Shown in pieces: positions 15,241 to 25,770 of a stretch of DNA of 64,000 nucleotides (position 1 is its first letter; each line of letters starts with the position of its first letter). A model generated the notes under the pieces. The model did no database searches. It was not told where the DNA came from and worked only from the letters and a program-made list of their open reading frames with translations. The position numbers were made by a program, and so were the translations under genes. The DNA comes from Adiantum capillus-veneris (taxonomy: Eukaryota; Streptophyta; Polypodiopsida; Polypodiales; Pteridaceae): positions 11,813,309 to 11,877,308 of the forward strand of contig CM043959.1 in the NCBI GenBank assembly GCA_014529385.2, given 5' to 3'.

Positions 15241-15890
15241 GAGATAGGTCAGAACGAATCAAATAGGCCTCTTGAAATGGATCTAAGTCCCTAATCGCTT
15301 GGTTCTAAAACGGGTCAATACCAAGCGATTAGTTTCCTTAAAGATATCCAAGTGTCTCTATTGGCTTGGTACTGACCTCAAACTAAGGTCAATACCGAGC
15401 GAAGAGCATCCTTGCAACTTTTTAAGGGTCCCTATTTGCTTGGTACTAACCTTGACAGTGTCACATAATGAACCATATCTTTACCACATAGCAGCGTGCA
15501 CGACTGCATCCATTGCGTTGGCGTTGGAGAAGTCGCGCATGCAGAGAAAATTTTGTTGATCGAGGTTGATAATGGAGGCCGCCTCTAATCGTCTGGGAAG
15601 AGGAATATGTGCTCAAAAAGGTGATGAATTGACAAGAATTTGTAGTTCTTCTTTGTTTTCTCTGTTGATCTGCTCTACAATATGCCAGTCTTCTTGGACA
15701 CGTTCTTGCTCTTCACTGGCCAGCCCTTACGAAGAGGTACTTTCTTGTTGCTTCTCTTGAGCAGTCTTTGACCCTACCTCATCGGGATCTTCTCTTACCG
15801 GCTCAGGGTCCAAATTGGCGAGCTTCTCCTTGGTGGACTCTAGCTAAAGGGTTGTGGGATCCTCTCTTTCCTCCCTTCTGGGCTCTGGTT

Positions 15891-16085
15891 CTACCTCTGC
15901 GGTTCCTCTCTCGTTGGCTCAGGCTCTAAACCGGGTTGCTCTTTACTGGTGGTCTTTGTCTCTACATATGCGGGCTCAAGCTCTATTTCTACCTGTGTAG
16001 GCTCCTCTGTGACGTGCTCAGGCTCCTCCCTCTTGACACGTGATCTTGTGTGTTTTTTGCTCTCAACCCTTGAAGGCTCTCCCTG
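15891..16085 (-). pseudogene. In-frame acidic Glu/Pro-rich tail after the H3-like ORF
   Basis: Directly after the TGA that ends the H3-like ORF (16086-16088), the same frame stays open for 64 codons to a TAG at 15891. It encodes a Glu-Pro-rich, charged tail (words like REEPEHVTEEPTQ). Past that stop, a neighbouring frame continues the same acidic style to about 15725. The TGA follows GCA and could derive from an Arg CGA codon by C-to-T change. I infer that an ancestral product had this acidic tail fused to the histone-like part. Confidence 0.45.
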
Positions 16086-16523
16086 TCATGCACGAGGACG
16101 GAGGGGGGGGATGTTAAGAATATCCATTGTCCTATTGTCTTGGATTGGCACTGATTGAAGCAGCCCATCGTAGCAAAAATGCAACCTGTAGAGGGTGTCA
16201 AAATCCCTGGGCATAATCGTGACATGATGCGCATGGGCCACCAGAATGTATCCATCACTGAAAAATTCAATGAGGTAATCCTCTGCAATCTCTTGCAGGC
16301 AGAGAAGAGCATTGTTGGCCCATCTTATGCCCACTCTCCAATTCTCGCATATCTCTCGCACCACTGGTTGAAAGGGAAGCCTTGGAATGGCTGGTTGCAT
16401 GTTCCTTTCGATCCTACGCAGCTCCTGTAGAACGCATATGTGCGCCTCGTATCGGTGTCTTCTTGCTTGAGCATGCAAGGACTCACCTGTCGCCCTTCTA
16501 GGTGTTGCCTCTCCACGAGCCAT
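16086..16523 (-). CDS. Divergent, lysine-free histone H3-like protein
   Basis: 145 residues from the ATG at 16523. This start is chosen because a strong splice acceptor ends 2 bp upstream and because the N-terminus aligns with H3. The tail MARGEATPRRATGE parallels the H3 tail position by position, with Glu at K4 and Arg at K9. The fold region carries LPFQ (49-52), VREI (55-58), LQE (76-78), AEDYL (80-84), HA (97-98) and VTIMPRD (101-107), all at H3 spacing. RW at 67-68, AEDYL and RDF recall CENH3, but loop 1 is not lengthened. I find no lysine in the whole ORF. A C-terminal extension of ~28 residues has no H3 counterpart. Histone H3 packages DNA in nucleosomes; whether this one does is unknown. 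It may be a decayed copy, a transposon-captured gene or a real variant. Confidence 0.6.
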   Translation of the reverse strand: MARGEATPRRATGESLHAQARRHRYEAHICVLQELRRIERNMQPAIPRLPFQPVVREICENWRVGIRWANNALLCLQEIAEDYLIEFFSDGYILVAHAHHVTIMPRDFDTLYRLHFCYDGLLQSVPIQDNRTMDILNIPPLRPRA

Positions 16524-16525
16524 CT

Positions 16526-16860
16526 CTACAAACAGCATAACAAAGAAACAACCACATTATGTGAGCTAATGTTACTTTCACATAAGGGGATCCACGCGTC
16601 AAACACAGCTACAAATATTATGGTCAGTATCAAGCGAACTAGAGCATCAAATACAATAATGACGCCCCTATTCGCTTGGCACTGACCTTGCAAATTTGAA
16701 ATGAAAAAAAGAATAAAAGATCTACAAACAGCACAATGGAAACACAACTGCAAGGAAGATGGTCAGTATCAAGCAAATCAAAGCCCAAAACATAGTTCTA
16801 CCACCCCTATTCACTTGGTACTGACCTTTCAAATTTGAACTACAGAAAAGAATGATAGGA
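16526..16860. repeat. Tandem duplication with ~196-bp period
   Basis: CTACAAACAGC plus flanks recurs at 16526 and 16722, and each unit carries one hairpin module with related spacing. The duplicated piece includes the splice-acceptor-like tract, so a second decoy acceptor exists near 16722 on the minus strand. Confidence 0.65.
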
Positions 16861-16863
16861 TAC
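16526..16863 (-). other. Putative 5' intron of the H3-like gene
   Basis: On the minus strand a donor CTAAG|GTATCC sits at 16864/16863 and an acceptor with a T-rich tract, GCTGTTTGTAG|AG, ends at 16526. That gives a 338-nt intron just before the ATG. The upstream frame (from 17060) does not join in phase with the H3 frame, so the upstream exon would be 5' UTR. The intron contains two hairpin modules (16622-16690 and 16762-16830). Confidence 0.4.
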
Positions 16864-17470
16864 CTTAGCACTCTGTAGAGATAGATTTTCATCGACAAAT
16901 CAAGGTAGAAGAGGATGCAGCAAGTGGGTGGAAGTACTTGTCCTTTTACTGTTTGCACATTGCAAGAAGGCTCAGTTGGGACGGGGGTAGAGTTAAAATG
17001 CCATCCGGGAGCACGCTGACACTCAAAGGTGGGGTTACCTACCTCTAAACTTTGAACCATGCGTGTCCTTAATGAGCATCATTTCTATTTTCATGATGTT
17101 TGGTGAACCGTACTGCATGAGAATATGAGTCCGTTTATTGTGCTTACACTAGTTGTTCTTGTGTGATGGCCAACCCATGTTTCCTTTTGGAGTTAGGGGT
17201 TGGCATCACCATCTCCAAATAGGAGAAACGAATCGGCCTTGCTTTGTTTGCGATGTTGCTCTCAGCCACCTCTCTTGATCTTGCTCTTAGCGACCTCCAA
17301 AGCTTTGAGTCTATTACTGCCAGGTCACTATCACCCCTACCTTTGCCTTTTTGCAATCTTGCTCTAAGCCACCTCTCATGATCGCGCTCTCAATGACCTC
17401 GAAAGCTTTGCATCTGTTGTTACCTGCCGCATCCCCATCCCCCTCAGTGCCATTGGATATTGTCGAGACA

Positions 17471-17596
<126 letters not shown>

Positions 17597-17938
17597 TAGC
17601 TCTCGTCTGCCTGTGTGTTTCATGTTTGTGTGCACCTTCGTCATGTGGTTAGGGCACAGGGAGAGAGTAGTCGTTAAGGTTGGAGCACGATAACAATGGG
17701 TTGAGATTCTCCATGCATAGTTGTGAGGTTCAAAGCATACTAGAATAATGATCCCTTGTCTGACCGTGCAAAGCTATGGTTGCTCATTTAATGCTCTTTT
17801 TGGGCATCATGAGTGAGTGGGCTTAGATAGGATATGGACACACGAGGCTTCGTTATCAGCTATTGATAACTAAGTCAACTATCCTCAGACAAATTATTAA
17901 ATGAATAACAAAGCAAAGAGTATTAAATGAATAATTAA

Positions 17939-18063
17939 GGATTCTTCAGGCCCTTCTTTCGCTTGGTTGTGACACTCTGTGCCGAATGGACGCAGAGATA
18001 TTATGAATTATACTGATAAATTCTCATGGGTCAGAACCAAGAGAAGAAGGGCCTAAAGAATCC
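17939..18063. repeat. Hairpin module with ~36-bp arms
   Basis: The arm 17939-17974 pairs with 18028-18063. Both carry GGATTCTT, then AGGCCCTTCTT, then CTTGGTT (in arm orientation), with only a few mismatches across about 36 bp and a loop of about 53 bp. It is small enough to be a foldback element or a miRNA-like precursor. Confidence 0.75.
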
Positions 18064-18165
18064 TTCAAGCCCTCTCCTCACTTGGTTCTGACCCCATTAT
18101 GTGTGGATAGTATTGAGATGATCACCCTGGTCAGAACCAAGAGAATATGGGCCATGGGGGATTCT
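18058..18165. repeat. Second hairpin module, overlapping the first
   Basis: Arms starting GAATCC...CTTGGTTCTGACC (18058-18107) and GGTCAGAACCAAG...GGATTC (18129-18165) face each other. They share the arm sequence of the module at 17939-18063 and abut it, so the two are tandem. Confidence 0.65.
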
Positions 18166-18339
18166 TTACACCCTTACTTGCTTGATTCAAACTATTGCCA
18201 CGTCCTCAACTCTACTAAACAAGCAGGCAAGAACCAAGCAACTAAATATCTTTAGAGTATTAAATGAATAACTAAGCCTCTTGCATGGTTCTGACCAGGC
18301 CTCTCAATGCACGGGTCAAAACCCGGCGAATAGGGGCCT

Positions 18340-18470
18340 CAATAATTTCACAAGGGACTTATTCACTTGGTTCTAACCCTCTGTGCCAAATGGACATGGA
18401 GATACCGTGAATTGTACTGATTCTCTTGAGTCAGAACCAAGCGAAGAAGGGTCTAAATAATCCTTCAAGC
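18340..18470. repeat. Third hairpin module
   Basis: ATTCACTTGGTTCTAACC (about 18360) pairs with GAGTCAGAACCAAGCGAA (about 18428). The loop is recognisably related to that of the 17939-18063 module. Confidence 0.65.
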
Positions 18471-18559
18471 CCTCTATTTGCTTGGTTCTTACCCCAAATG
18501 GGAGTGGGTACAACATGAATAGTACCGACATGATCACGTTGGTCACGTTCATTATATAA

Positions 18560-20389
18560 TAGTAGCTTTGTCTTTCTGTTTCTTTCAAACATGCTGAACG
18601 TAGTACTAGAGACGGACAATGTAGGGGATGATACATGTGAAGAAAAATTGTTCACGTTCCTATACAGCGCCCGATGACCGTGCACCAGAGCTATCACTAA
18701 TGTTTAATGCAGAGTTTTGTATCCAATGGATTATTGATTGCTTGATGGAGTACCTACAAACACATTTGCAATAGTACAAAGCTCCCTATCAATTGATGAC
18801 AAGCAATTTGTGCGTCCAACAAATCTTGATCCTGAGAAGCGTGTTTCAATAAGGTTGAATCGTTGTCTAGAAAGTGTCCCTCCAATGCACTTCTTGTCAA
18901 AGAAAGATGTCCTATGCACTCTAAAAGGTGTCACTTAGTGGAATTCAACCATGGGTTTGTGTGCTACTTGTACCTGTTGATGGATGGTGAGTCAAAGACT
19001 TCCCAATCGTCAAATGATTGCAGTTTCCCATTGGCACAAGAGGAAGAGGTACGAGACGTGGAATTACAGTTTGACCCAGAAGAAGAGCGGGTAGAGGTAC
19101 TAAAGGAGACGTTTGATGCAGGCTTAAATCTTGCTTCTCTTGCGAATGCATCACTTGGAAGCAGCAAGAAAGCCTGAATGAGGAAGGGTATTTGCCTCTA
19201 AATTGTGCTCCCAGTTTTGCTATGGGGCTGACGGGTTGCACTACATTCTCCTCACAATATTATGCATGAGCTGAATATACGGGAGGATGATTGCTTAGTT
19301 GCAATTGCTAATTTTTGTGAGATAGACATGGGATTTGTGGAGGATGGAGTGGACAAACATCTACTTGTAGACACATCTGTGCACAACACACAATTCACTT
19401 CAGGGGGTCAAATGATCAAAGATATATTCAACCAAGCAAAGTTTGGAGAAGCCAATTTATTAACAGAGGAGTGGTTCCAATCGACCACAAGACATGTGGG
19501 CTTAGAAAACATGGGTATCCCCGTGGAACCCCTAGCCCAAATGGCGAATAGCCACTCAATTCACTTGTGGGGAAGGTGCATGCTGGAAATGGACGAGAAT
19601 CACATGGTAACTTCTTTAAAGGCATGCAACTGGTTTTGTCCATGTCCCAATATACAATATTGAGATAAATCTAATTGTTGTGACAGGTGCTTGTGTATGA
19701 TGATAGTTTCCTTAGAAGAGCAGGATGCTCAAGGAAAGGACCTTTTAAAGGAGTCTAAGGCAAGGATGAGGCATTGTCTCAGTACATCGGGATTTTTAAC
19801 CACAAAAAGGTTTGTAGAAACAATTCAAGTACTTGACACTATTATACACAAATCAATAATAACCCATGAATGTTTTGATATTGTTTTGTAGATCATAATA
19901 TACCACAAGGAATACTCTGAGGATAATGCAAAGTTCCCTTTGTTTGCAATGAAAGTTATTACAAGATTGTGTGGTGGGTATCTCGTGCCACTAAATGCAA
20001 AAAGAATAATCTTGATAGAGAAACAGATTTTCCCCATTCGTTTTTGGCATCGGGTATGGGTGCCAACAAGCACTCAGCCCCCCCCCCCCCCCCCCTTTAT
20101 TTCATGTCGTACATAGCTCATGCCCTGGTGGCAGAAGTCAAAGACCCGGAGAGCCTGGATCCATATAACAAAAGGCTATTTTTAAGGGATATAGGATGCT
20201 TGATGCCCGCCGCAAGGATGCTGCCATCAATAGAGGAAAGAGTTCGGCTAAGGGGCGTGCACGTCGAGGAGGTACACAGTGAGGAAGAAGGGGGTGCAGC
20301 AACAAAGAGAATAAAAATGACGGGATCAGGTCCATCTTCTCCCACTCCGGACTTGTGACTGTCGCCACCTTGCATGGCGCTCCCTCGCA
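18560..20389 (+). other. Unassigned region with coding-like blocks
   Basis: Plus-strand frames at 18738-18938, 18863-19177, 19262-19663 and 19969-20358 have protein-like composition. Examples are an acidic QEEEVRDVELQFDPEEERVE stretch near 19039 and a Glu/Arg-rich end near 20250. They overlap, break often and match nothing that I recognise. I read this as a decayed gene or transposon body, not an expressed gene. Confidence 0.35.
20078..20095. repeat. Poly(C) homopolymer, 18 bp
   Basis: An uninterrupted C run inside the unassigned block. Its length may be a sequencing estimate. Confidence 0.9.
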
Positions 20390-23134
20390 TTTAAGTTGCT
20401 CCAAGCCCTTTGCTTCCTCTCTTTGTGGATAAGTTGTAAAGAACATGTAATTTCTGAACTCTTAAGAAGTTTTCTTTTTCTTGCTCTATGTATAAGTCGT
20501 CTATAAGTCCATTGGTGTAACTCTAATAGGCTATTGACTTTATATTTGCCTCCACCGTGTCTAGTGTGCTTAAAGTAACATGTTCTTGACATGTAGTGCG
20601 TCTTTTCCATGCCTTGTGTGGACCATATTGACAACGATTCATATGTTTTGACAAAATAAGGACCATAGTTGAACAGTCTATGCTGCATTGGAATAAAACA
20701 AAATGGTGAGTAGAGTAGGGATTTATGGAGCATATGTGGTTTTCATATGGAACATGGTAACTCACCATGTAATGAGTGATATGTTGCCCACACCACCCTG
20801 TCATGTATTCCTTCTTCCAATTGAAATGATGTGAGCTTACTTTCGTCCCACGAATGCTGCTCAATGTAGTGGAAGATTTTATCGAGTGATTTTCACACGT
20901 TTGCCTTGTGATTTTGGATTGCTCCACCACCGGCATTGTCTTTTTTAACCACTCCATGTAAATGTTTCCATTTGCTGAACAGGATTCTCTTCTCCTCTAT
21001 CAAAATCTTTGAGGCTAAACCCCAGAAACCTTCTGGCCTTCACGCCGCCTATTGAGCTTTCCACCTTGTAACAACCTTGAGACATCTTAGGGTCCTCTTC
21101 AATTTCAACATTGCCTCCATGAAAACCAATGCCTGAGAGCACTTCCCCTAAGGCTTTAATGACTCTTTTTGACTCACTCAGCAGCTTTAAAGTCCATGTA
21201 AAACATATGTACAAAATGAACCACCTTTCAATTATTCTGCAGAGTGCATGGAGTGTACAAACGTGAACTCTACATAGAGGAATGTCAAGCACTGGCCAAA
21301 AAGATTCATCTTGAAGATGTTTGTTGGGTACTCTACTCCATTGCACACTCTCAAGAGATTGTGCATCGGCCATGTAGTATAAACATGGATTTTCCACAGA
21401 TGCACCGTGTGATATGTTGTACATGCACTTAAGAGTCTTTAAGTCACCTTCCATGTGCCATTCAACCTTGTAGTCACTAAATTCTTCCACTGAAAGCACA
21501 CCTCTGTTTCTTTGGTCACTAATGATAGAAGGAATCTGGGTTTGACTAAAAACCCAATAAAGGATTTCAAAATTTTCTTTATCGACCTGTATGTAAAAAA
21601 AGTAACATAAAACCAAGAGCCATACATGAAATATTTTTGTTATTATAGATTGAAACAAGTGTACCTTGTGTGAAAACATATTTTCAGACTGCACGCTGAA
21701 ATATCGTGGGTCCTCTTTGGTTATTGATGGGTCCAAAGCTCTGTTCAGGAGGGTAATGATGAGTCTCTCTAGCTTCTTGTTCTTCAGGACCTCACACTGT
21801 CGACATTCAAAACAAACTTGAGAACCCCATGGAACTCCTCTCGACTCATATCAAAGAAGTGAACTGCATACCTTTGCAATGCTTCAAGATCAACAAAGAG
21901 ATTGTTATGCTCGTTATACTGTACCTCTCTCCCCCCCCTTGCCTATGAATGTTGCTTCAATATGGAATGGTGATCCAAGTTTCTCAAACACCTCATCGTT
22001 TATGTGTCAACGTGCAGCCTTTACATGTGATGGCTTTAATAGCAATGATCCTCTCTGTAATTTATTTTGAGACTTTTTAGCTAATGCTTTGAAGAGAGCC
22101 TTGTATCCCATCTCCGAGATGCCACTTTCATCATGTATTGCTTGCACTTCCATTGGCTCCAGCTGATTCTCCTTCATGAAGGAGGTAAAGAGCATCCCTT
22201 TCAATTTATCAAATTTATTGTGAGTTATCATCTCTTCAACTACATGTTTTGGAACTAGAGGACTATAATGCACATTGGCATTGGAACCTACTACGTTCGA
22301 GTTTGGATGTAGCAAAGTCTTGCAAAGAAAGCACCATGCGTCGTGATCTGTAATAAGAAGGTGTAAAGCATATACATGATACAAAAGCAAAACCAAACTT
22401 CAAGTTACCTTAAAGCTCGTATTTGTTTTTCAGGCCGCCACTACCAATCTTCATATTCTCTATGTTACATACAGAATATGAAAAGTAAGGCATATAAATG
22501 ATACAAAAGCAGAACCAAACTTTGAGTTACCTTAAAGCATATATATTTGTTTTTTTAGACCACCACTACCAATCTTCATATTCTCTATGTTACATAGATC
22601 TCGTTTTCTTTTCCAATTCCCAAGCACGGTGTCTTTCACACGCAAACTTGTGATCTTCTTCTCAAGGCTTTGGATTGTCTCTCTGTTTGATGAAATCTTT
22701 TGAGTGCATGCTTCATTAAGTTTCTTCAGCTACATGTTCTCCATCACTAGGAGGTTTATTTTCTTTTCTGCATTCAATCCTTGCATTTCTAAATGTTCAG
22801 TGTATCCAAGTAGCCCATCCATGCCATCGCCTATGAATGGTAAAAGGTTAGTGATATTAGCAAAGGGAGGTGGCCCATTTGTTGTAGGATCCTTTGGGTA
22901 AATAGACCCATCGGTCCACAAATCCAAATGATGTTCCTTGTTTGTCCTTCTAAGTTATTTCTCCCATTGGGATAAGAAAGAATCCCTCCTACGTTTCTGC
23001 AATGGTGCGTATGCTTGCAATACATCAACGTGAAGATGATATGTGTTCTTTCTTCGGGTAAGTGTTGAAGATGAAGGGGCTGGGTCTTGCAAGTTCAAAT
23101 TGATGTTTTTATCAGGAAAAGAAGAGTTGTCCAT
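20390..23134 (-). pseudogene. Decayed multi-exon gene of an uncharacterised repeat-associated family
   Basis: Minus-strand blocks read in order. An N-terminal exon (23134-22531, start MDNSSFPDKN) has a coiled-coil-like part (QSLEKKITSL) and stops at 22955-22957 and 22730-22732. A block from 22347 follows a clean acceptor (TTATTACAG|ATC) and has a CFLCKTLLHPN motif, then a stop near 22007. Next comes a segment at 21736-20945 with VHVCTLHALCRIIE and VLSGIGFHGGN, in which a 5'-AAG|GTACAC...TACATACAG-3' intron (21663-21592 area) is still in frame. Last is a tail at 20733-20400 with SLSIWSTQGMEKTHYMS and HTRHGGG. Several stops and frameshifts make it a pseudogene. I recall similar multi-copy proteins from non-seed plants, function unknown; the CTLHA and HGGG motifs might belong to a transposase. 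That link is inference. Confidence 0.55.
22368..22605. repeat. 122-bp tandem duplication carrying an exon end
   Basis: The unit at 22368-22489 is repeated from 22490. Both hold GATACAAAAGC, GTTACCTTAAAG and CCACTACCAATCTTCATATT. On the minus strand each copy encodes ENMKIGSGG and keeps the donor CTTTAAG|GTAACT, so the duplication copied an exon and its splice donor. Confidence 0.8.
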
Positions 23135-23150
23135 TCCTATGACTAACAAA

Positions 23151-23723
23151 ATATCTCAAGTGCTTGTGTTTGAAATCACTGTAGTCCAATGTTTAGAGTT
23201 GATTGAGTTCCTATAGCTTATGTTTTTGGAAGGAACGCTTGTAAGTTAGTGTTTCAAATCATTAGTCATACGGTTATTTTGATTCCTGGCAAGAGAAATA
23301 AGGAGAAGAAAAGAAGACGGTGGCTACCAAACAATGAATGAAATTTTGGCTATTTGTTGGTGCAAAAAATCGTCACGTAAAATATACTATCTAACGTTTT
23401 CATTTTATCTCTCTAAGATGACGTGGAAATTCTTACAGGGCCCCAAAGTGAGTCCAAAGTTCTGCTAATGCTCCTAGCTATCCTACCATCCTCAAGGAAA
23501 ACATCTTCAGAATATGTGTTGTTTTCATCGGGCAATGTGTTGTTTTCGTCGGCCATTGAGCCACTATATAGTGAGTGTTCTATATTGCAATCCACAAGCG
23601 GTGTAAGTTTCAATGTGATACTTGCTACTTTTGTATGTGCTTACACACACACACACATTTCTTTTGTCAATGTCATCTATATCCCCTTGATAACCCAACA
23701 ATATCTCCACTTATTCTTTAAGT

Positions 23724-23728
<5 letters not shown>
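23151..23728. other. Unassigned stretch
   Basis: No recognisable gene. It lies upstream of the minus-strand multi-exon pseudogene and could hold its promoter. A plus-strand frame from 23423 runs into the CT array and is not credible. Confidence 0.5.

Positions 23729-23799
<71 letters not shown>
23729..23799. repeat. (CT)n microsatellite, 71 bp
   Basis: About 35 perfect CT units. The Ser-Leu and Arg-Glu frames across it are artefacts. Confidence 0.97.
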
Positions 23800-23802
<3 letters not shown>

Positions 23803-24292
23803 CAAACACGATAGCAATACCCATTTCGGCAATGCAAGAATGCACAAAAATAACGGCATACCTTGGGGATCTGTTGGATATGACGCCAAATGCACTTCTC
23901 TTTCAATTTCGCTCGGCTATCCACTCAACGTGAAACCCCCAATGCACGTGCAGTGGGTACACCCTCAAAAGGAAGACGGACTCATTTTTTAAGAAAATGA
24001 ATGCAAAGCATGTAAAGTTGTAAACTCAAAATGCAAAGTAAACTCAAAAGTGCGGCAAGTACATGATGTGACATTGTTGAGATTGAAAGCTTTTGTGAAC
24101 TCATTTAGTTTTCTTCATATCTTGCAAGAGAGAAATTGCCAAGCTACGAGCCTACGACATGGCATGCGCGCGCACGCACACACACACAGATTACATTGAG
24201 TTCCTCGCCATAATTCCTTTTGCTCCTTGCCATCATCCCCACACACAAGATTGGTGTTGTGATCACCAAGTGATACCCAATTTGCATCCACC

Positions 24293-24392
<100 letters not shown>

Positions 24393-24481
24393 AAAGGCGA
24401 TCCCCATAGCGATCCCCATAGCCTTCATTCATTGAGCACCATCACAAACCAAGCCAAAAGTAAACTCTTGCAAGTGGCCCG

Positions 24482-25103
24482 TGTTACGAGACTGGGCACC
24501 CACTTGTTGTAGTGATTAGTTGCAATTGGGATAGTTGGCGTAATGCTTAATTATGTGCTGTCTATTTTATTTTTCTAACTAAGTTTATGATGATTTTGTA
24601 AAAGTTTATAAGAGAATTGTAAGAGATAGAGACTTGATTAGAGAGTACACAGCAAATTAAGCATGGCATAAGAGTGTAGAGAAGAGAATCTGCAAGAGAA
24701 AGGTCTAAATCTAGCCCCAAACTCCACGGCACCTCTCTTGTGGAGTTGGTATTTAATATATTATTTGTGAGTTTAAGGTGCCAAAATTTGAGGCCCCTCT
24801 TTTACAACTACTTCACTTTTGTAAATAAGTGAAACTCATTAGTTCTTGCATGTCCCATAAGGGGAAGGTCCCACTACAACTATTTACAGAACCATAGTGG
24901 CTTATTGAAATGAAAAATCTAAAATAATGTGCAAATATAAAACGGCCAAGAGTTATTGCCTACGTCTCTTTGTCAATTTCTCGCATTCCACTCTACAAAA
25001 TCATCATCAACTCAATTAGAAAAATAAAATAGATAGCACATACTTAACCATTATGCCAGCTATCCCAATTGCAGCTAACCACTACAACAAGAGGGTCCCT
25101 AGA
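24482..25103. repeat. Inverted extra LTR with partial forward LTR head (foldback)
   Basis: 24482-24600 matches the first ~119 bp of the gypsy LTR at 25771 in forward orientation (TGTTACGAGACT start). From about 24600 to 25103 the sequence is that same LTR reversed, almost complete. The forward head can therefore pair with about 24985-25103 around a ~385-bp loop, and the whole reversed LTR with 25771-26290. The first ~10 bp of the reversed copy's outer end are changed or lost. Confidence 0.75.
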
Positions 25104-25319
25104 ATTCAAAGAGAAGATTATGTTTTACTTTACATTGAAAACGTCTCTTTGTCAATTTCTCGCATTCCACTCTACAAAATCATCATCAACTCAATTAGAA
25201 AAATAAAATAGATAGCACATACTTAACCATTATGCCAGCTATCCCAATTGCAGCTAACCACTACAACAAGAGGGTCCCTAGAATTCAAAGAGAAGATTAT
25301 GTTTTACTTTGCATTGAAA
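24962..25319. repeat. Near-perfect 179-bp tandem duplication
   Basis: 24962-25140 and 25141-25319 are the same sequence (ACGTCTCTTTGTC... to ...CATTGAAA). I see a single base difference, near the end. The unit spans the reversed LTR end and the start of the gypsy coding remnant, so it arose after that rearrangement. Confidence 0.9.
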
Positions 25320-25725
25320 AAACAAAGAATCAAAAGTGTTGATACCAATGTCTTTATTAAGCTTGCTCCTTGTTTTTATGGACCTTTTAAAATTTCCATT
25401 GTAATTAATGATGTTTCTTTCCATTTAGACCTACTTGCAGATTGGCACATTCACAATGCATTTCACATTAGTCTTTTAAGACCATTCAGACCTACACATC
25501 ACATTTATGAAGACCCACCTTCACTTGTAGACTAAGAAGAGCAACTCATCTCTGACAAAATAGTTGATCATGAGACCACCACTACACGTACTGGTATAGT
25601 TTATAATTGTTATCTTTTGACTTTCAAGGGCCACCCTAGAGAGGATACTAAATGGATGCCTGAAAAGTTTTTTTGCAACTTCCCCGACCTTCTCCACAGT
25701 TTTTATCAGTCATGGTCCAGTTGAT
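25300..25725 (+). pseudogene. pol: Gypsy integrase C-terminus and chromodomain-like end
   Basis: The plus-strand frame to 25535 contains FYGPFKI, a VSFHLDL strand and HNAFHISLLRPF, the usual C-terminal part of Ty3-gypsy integrase. After the stop, the next ~190 bp still read like a chromodomain (TFKGHPREDTKWMPE). The upstream part of the integrase is missing, replaced by the duplicated reversed LTR. It is a 3' remnant of one element whose LTR begins at 25771. Confidence 0.8.
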
Positions 25726-25756
25726 CTCTCTTGAGCAACTGAGGACAGTTGCTATC

Positions 25757-25770
25757 CCTGGTGGGAGGGA
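25757..25770 (+). promoter_or_regulatory. Polypurine tract of gypsy remnant
   Basis: CCTGGTGGGAGGGA directly precedes the LTR start TGTTACGAGA at 25771. Confidence 0.75.

Noticed and set aside
16722-17060. 112-codon minus-strand frame as coding exon 1 of the H3-like gene
   Set aside because: Splicing at 16864/16525 leaves two bases and shifts out of the H3 frame, and the frame runs into the hairpin intron. It is more likely UTR or chance.
19262-19663. 133-codon plus-strand frame as an independent gene
   Set aside because: It has no recognisable domain, no splice or promoter context, and is embedded in a block where every frame is broken. It is kept only as part of an unassigned region.
21592-21663. 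A hydrophobic transmembrane-like segment in the 263-codon minus-strand frame
   Set aside because: It is bounded by AAG|GTACAC and TACATACAG|GT splice signals, so it is an in-frame intron, not protein.
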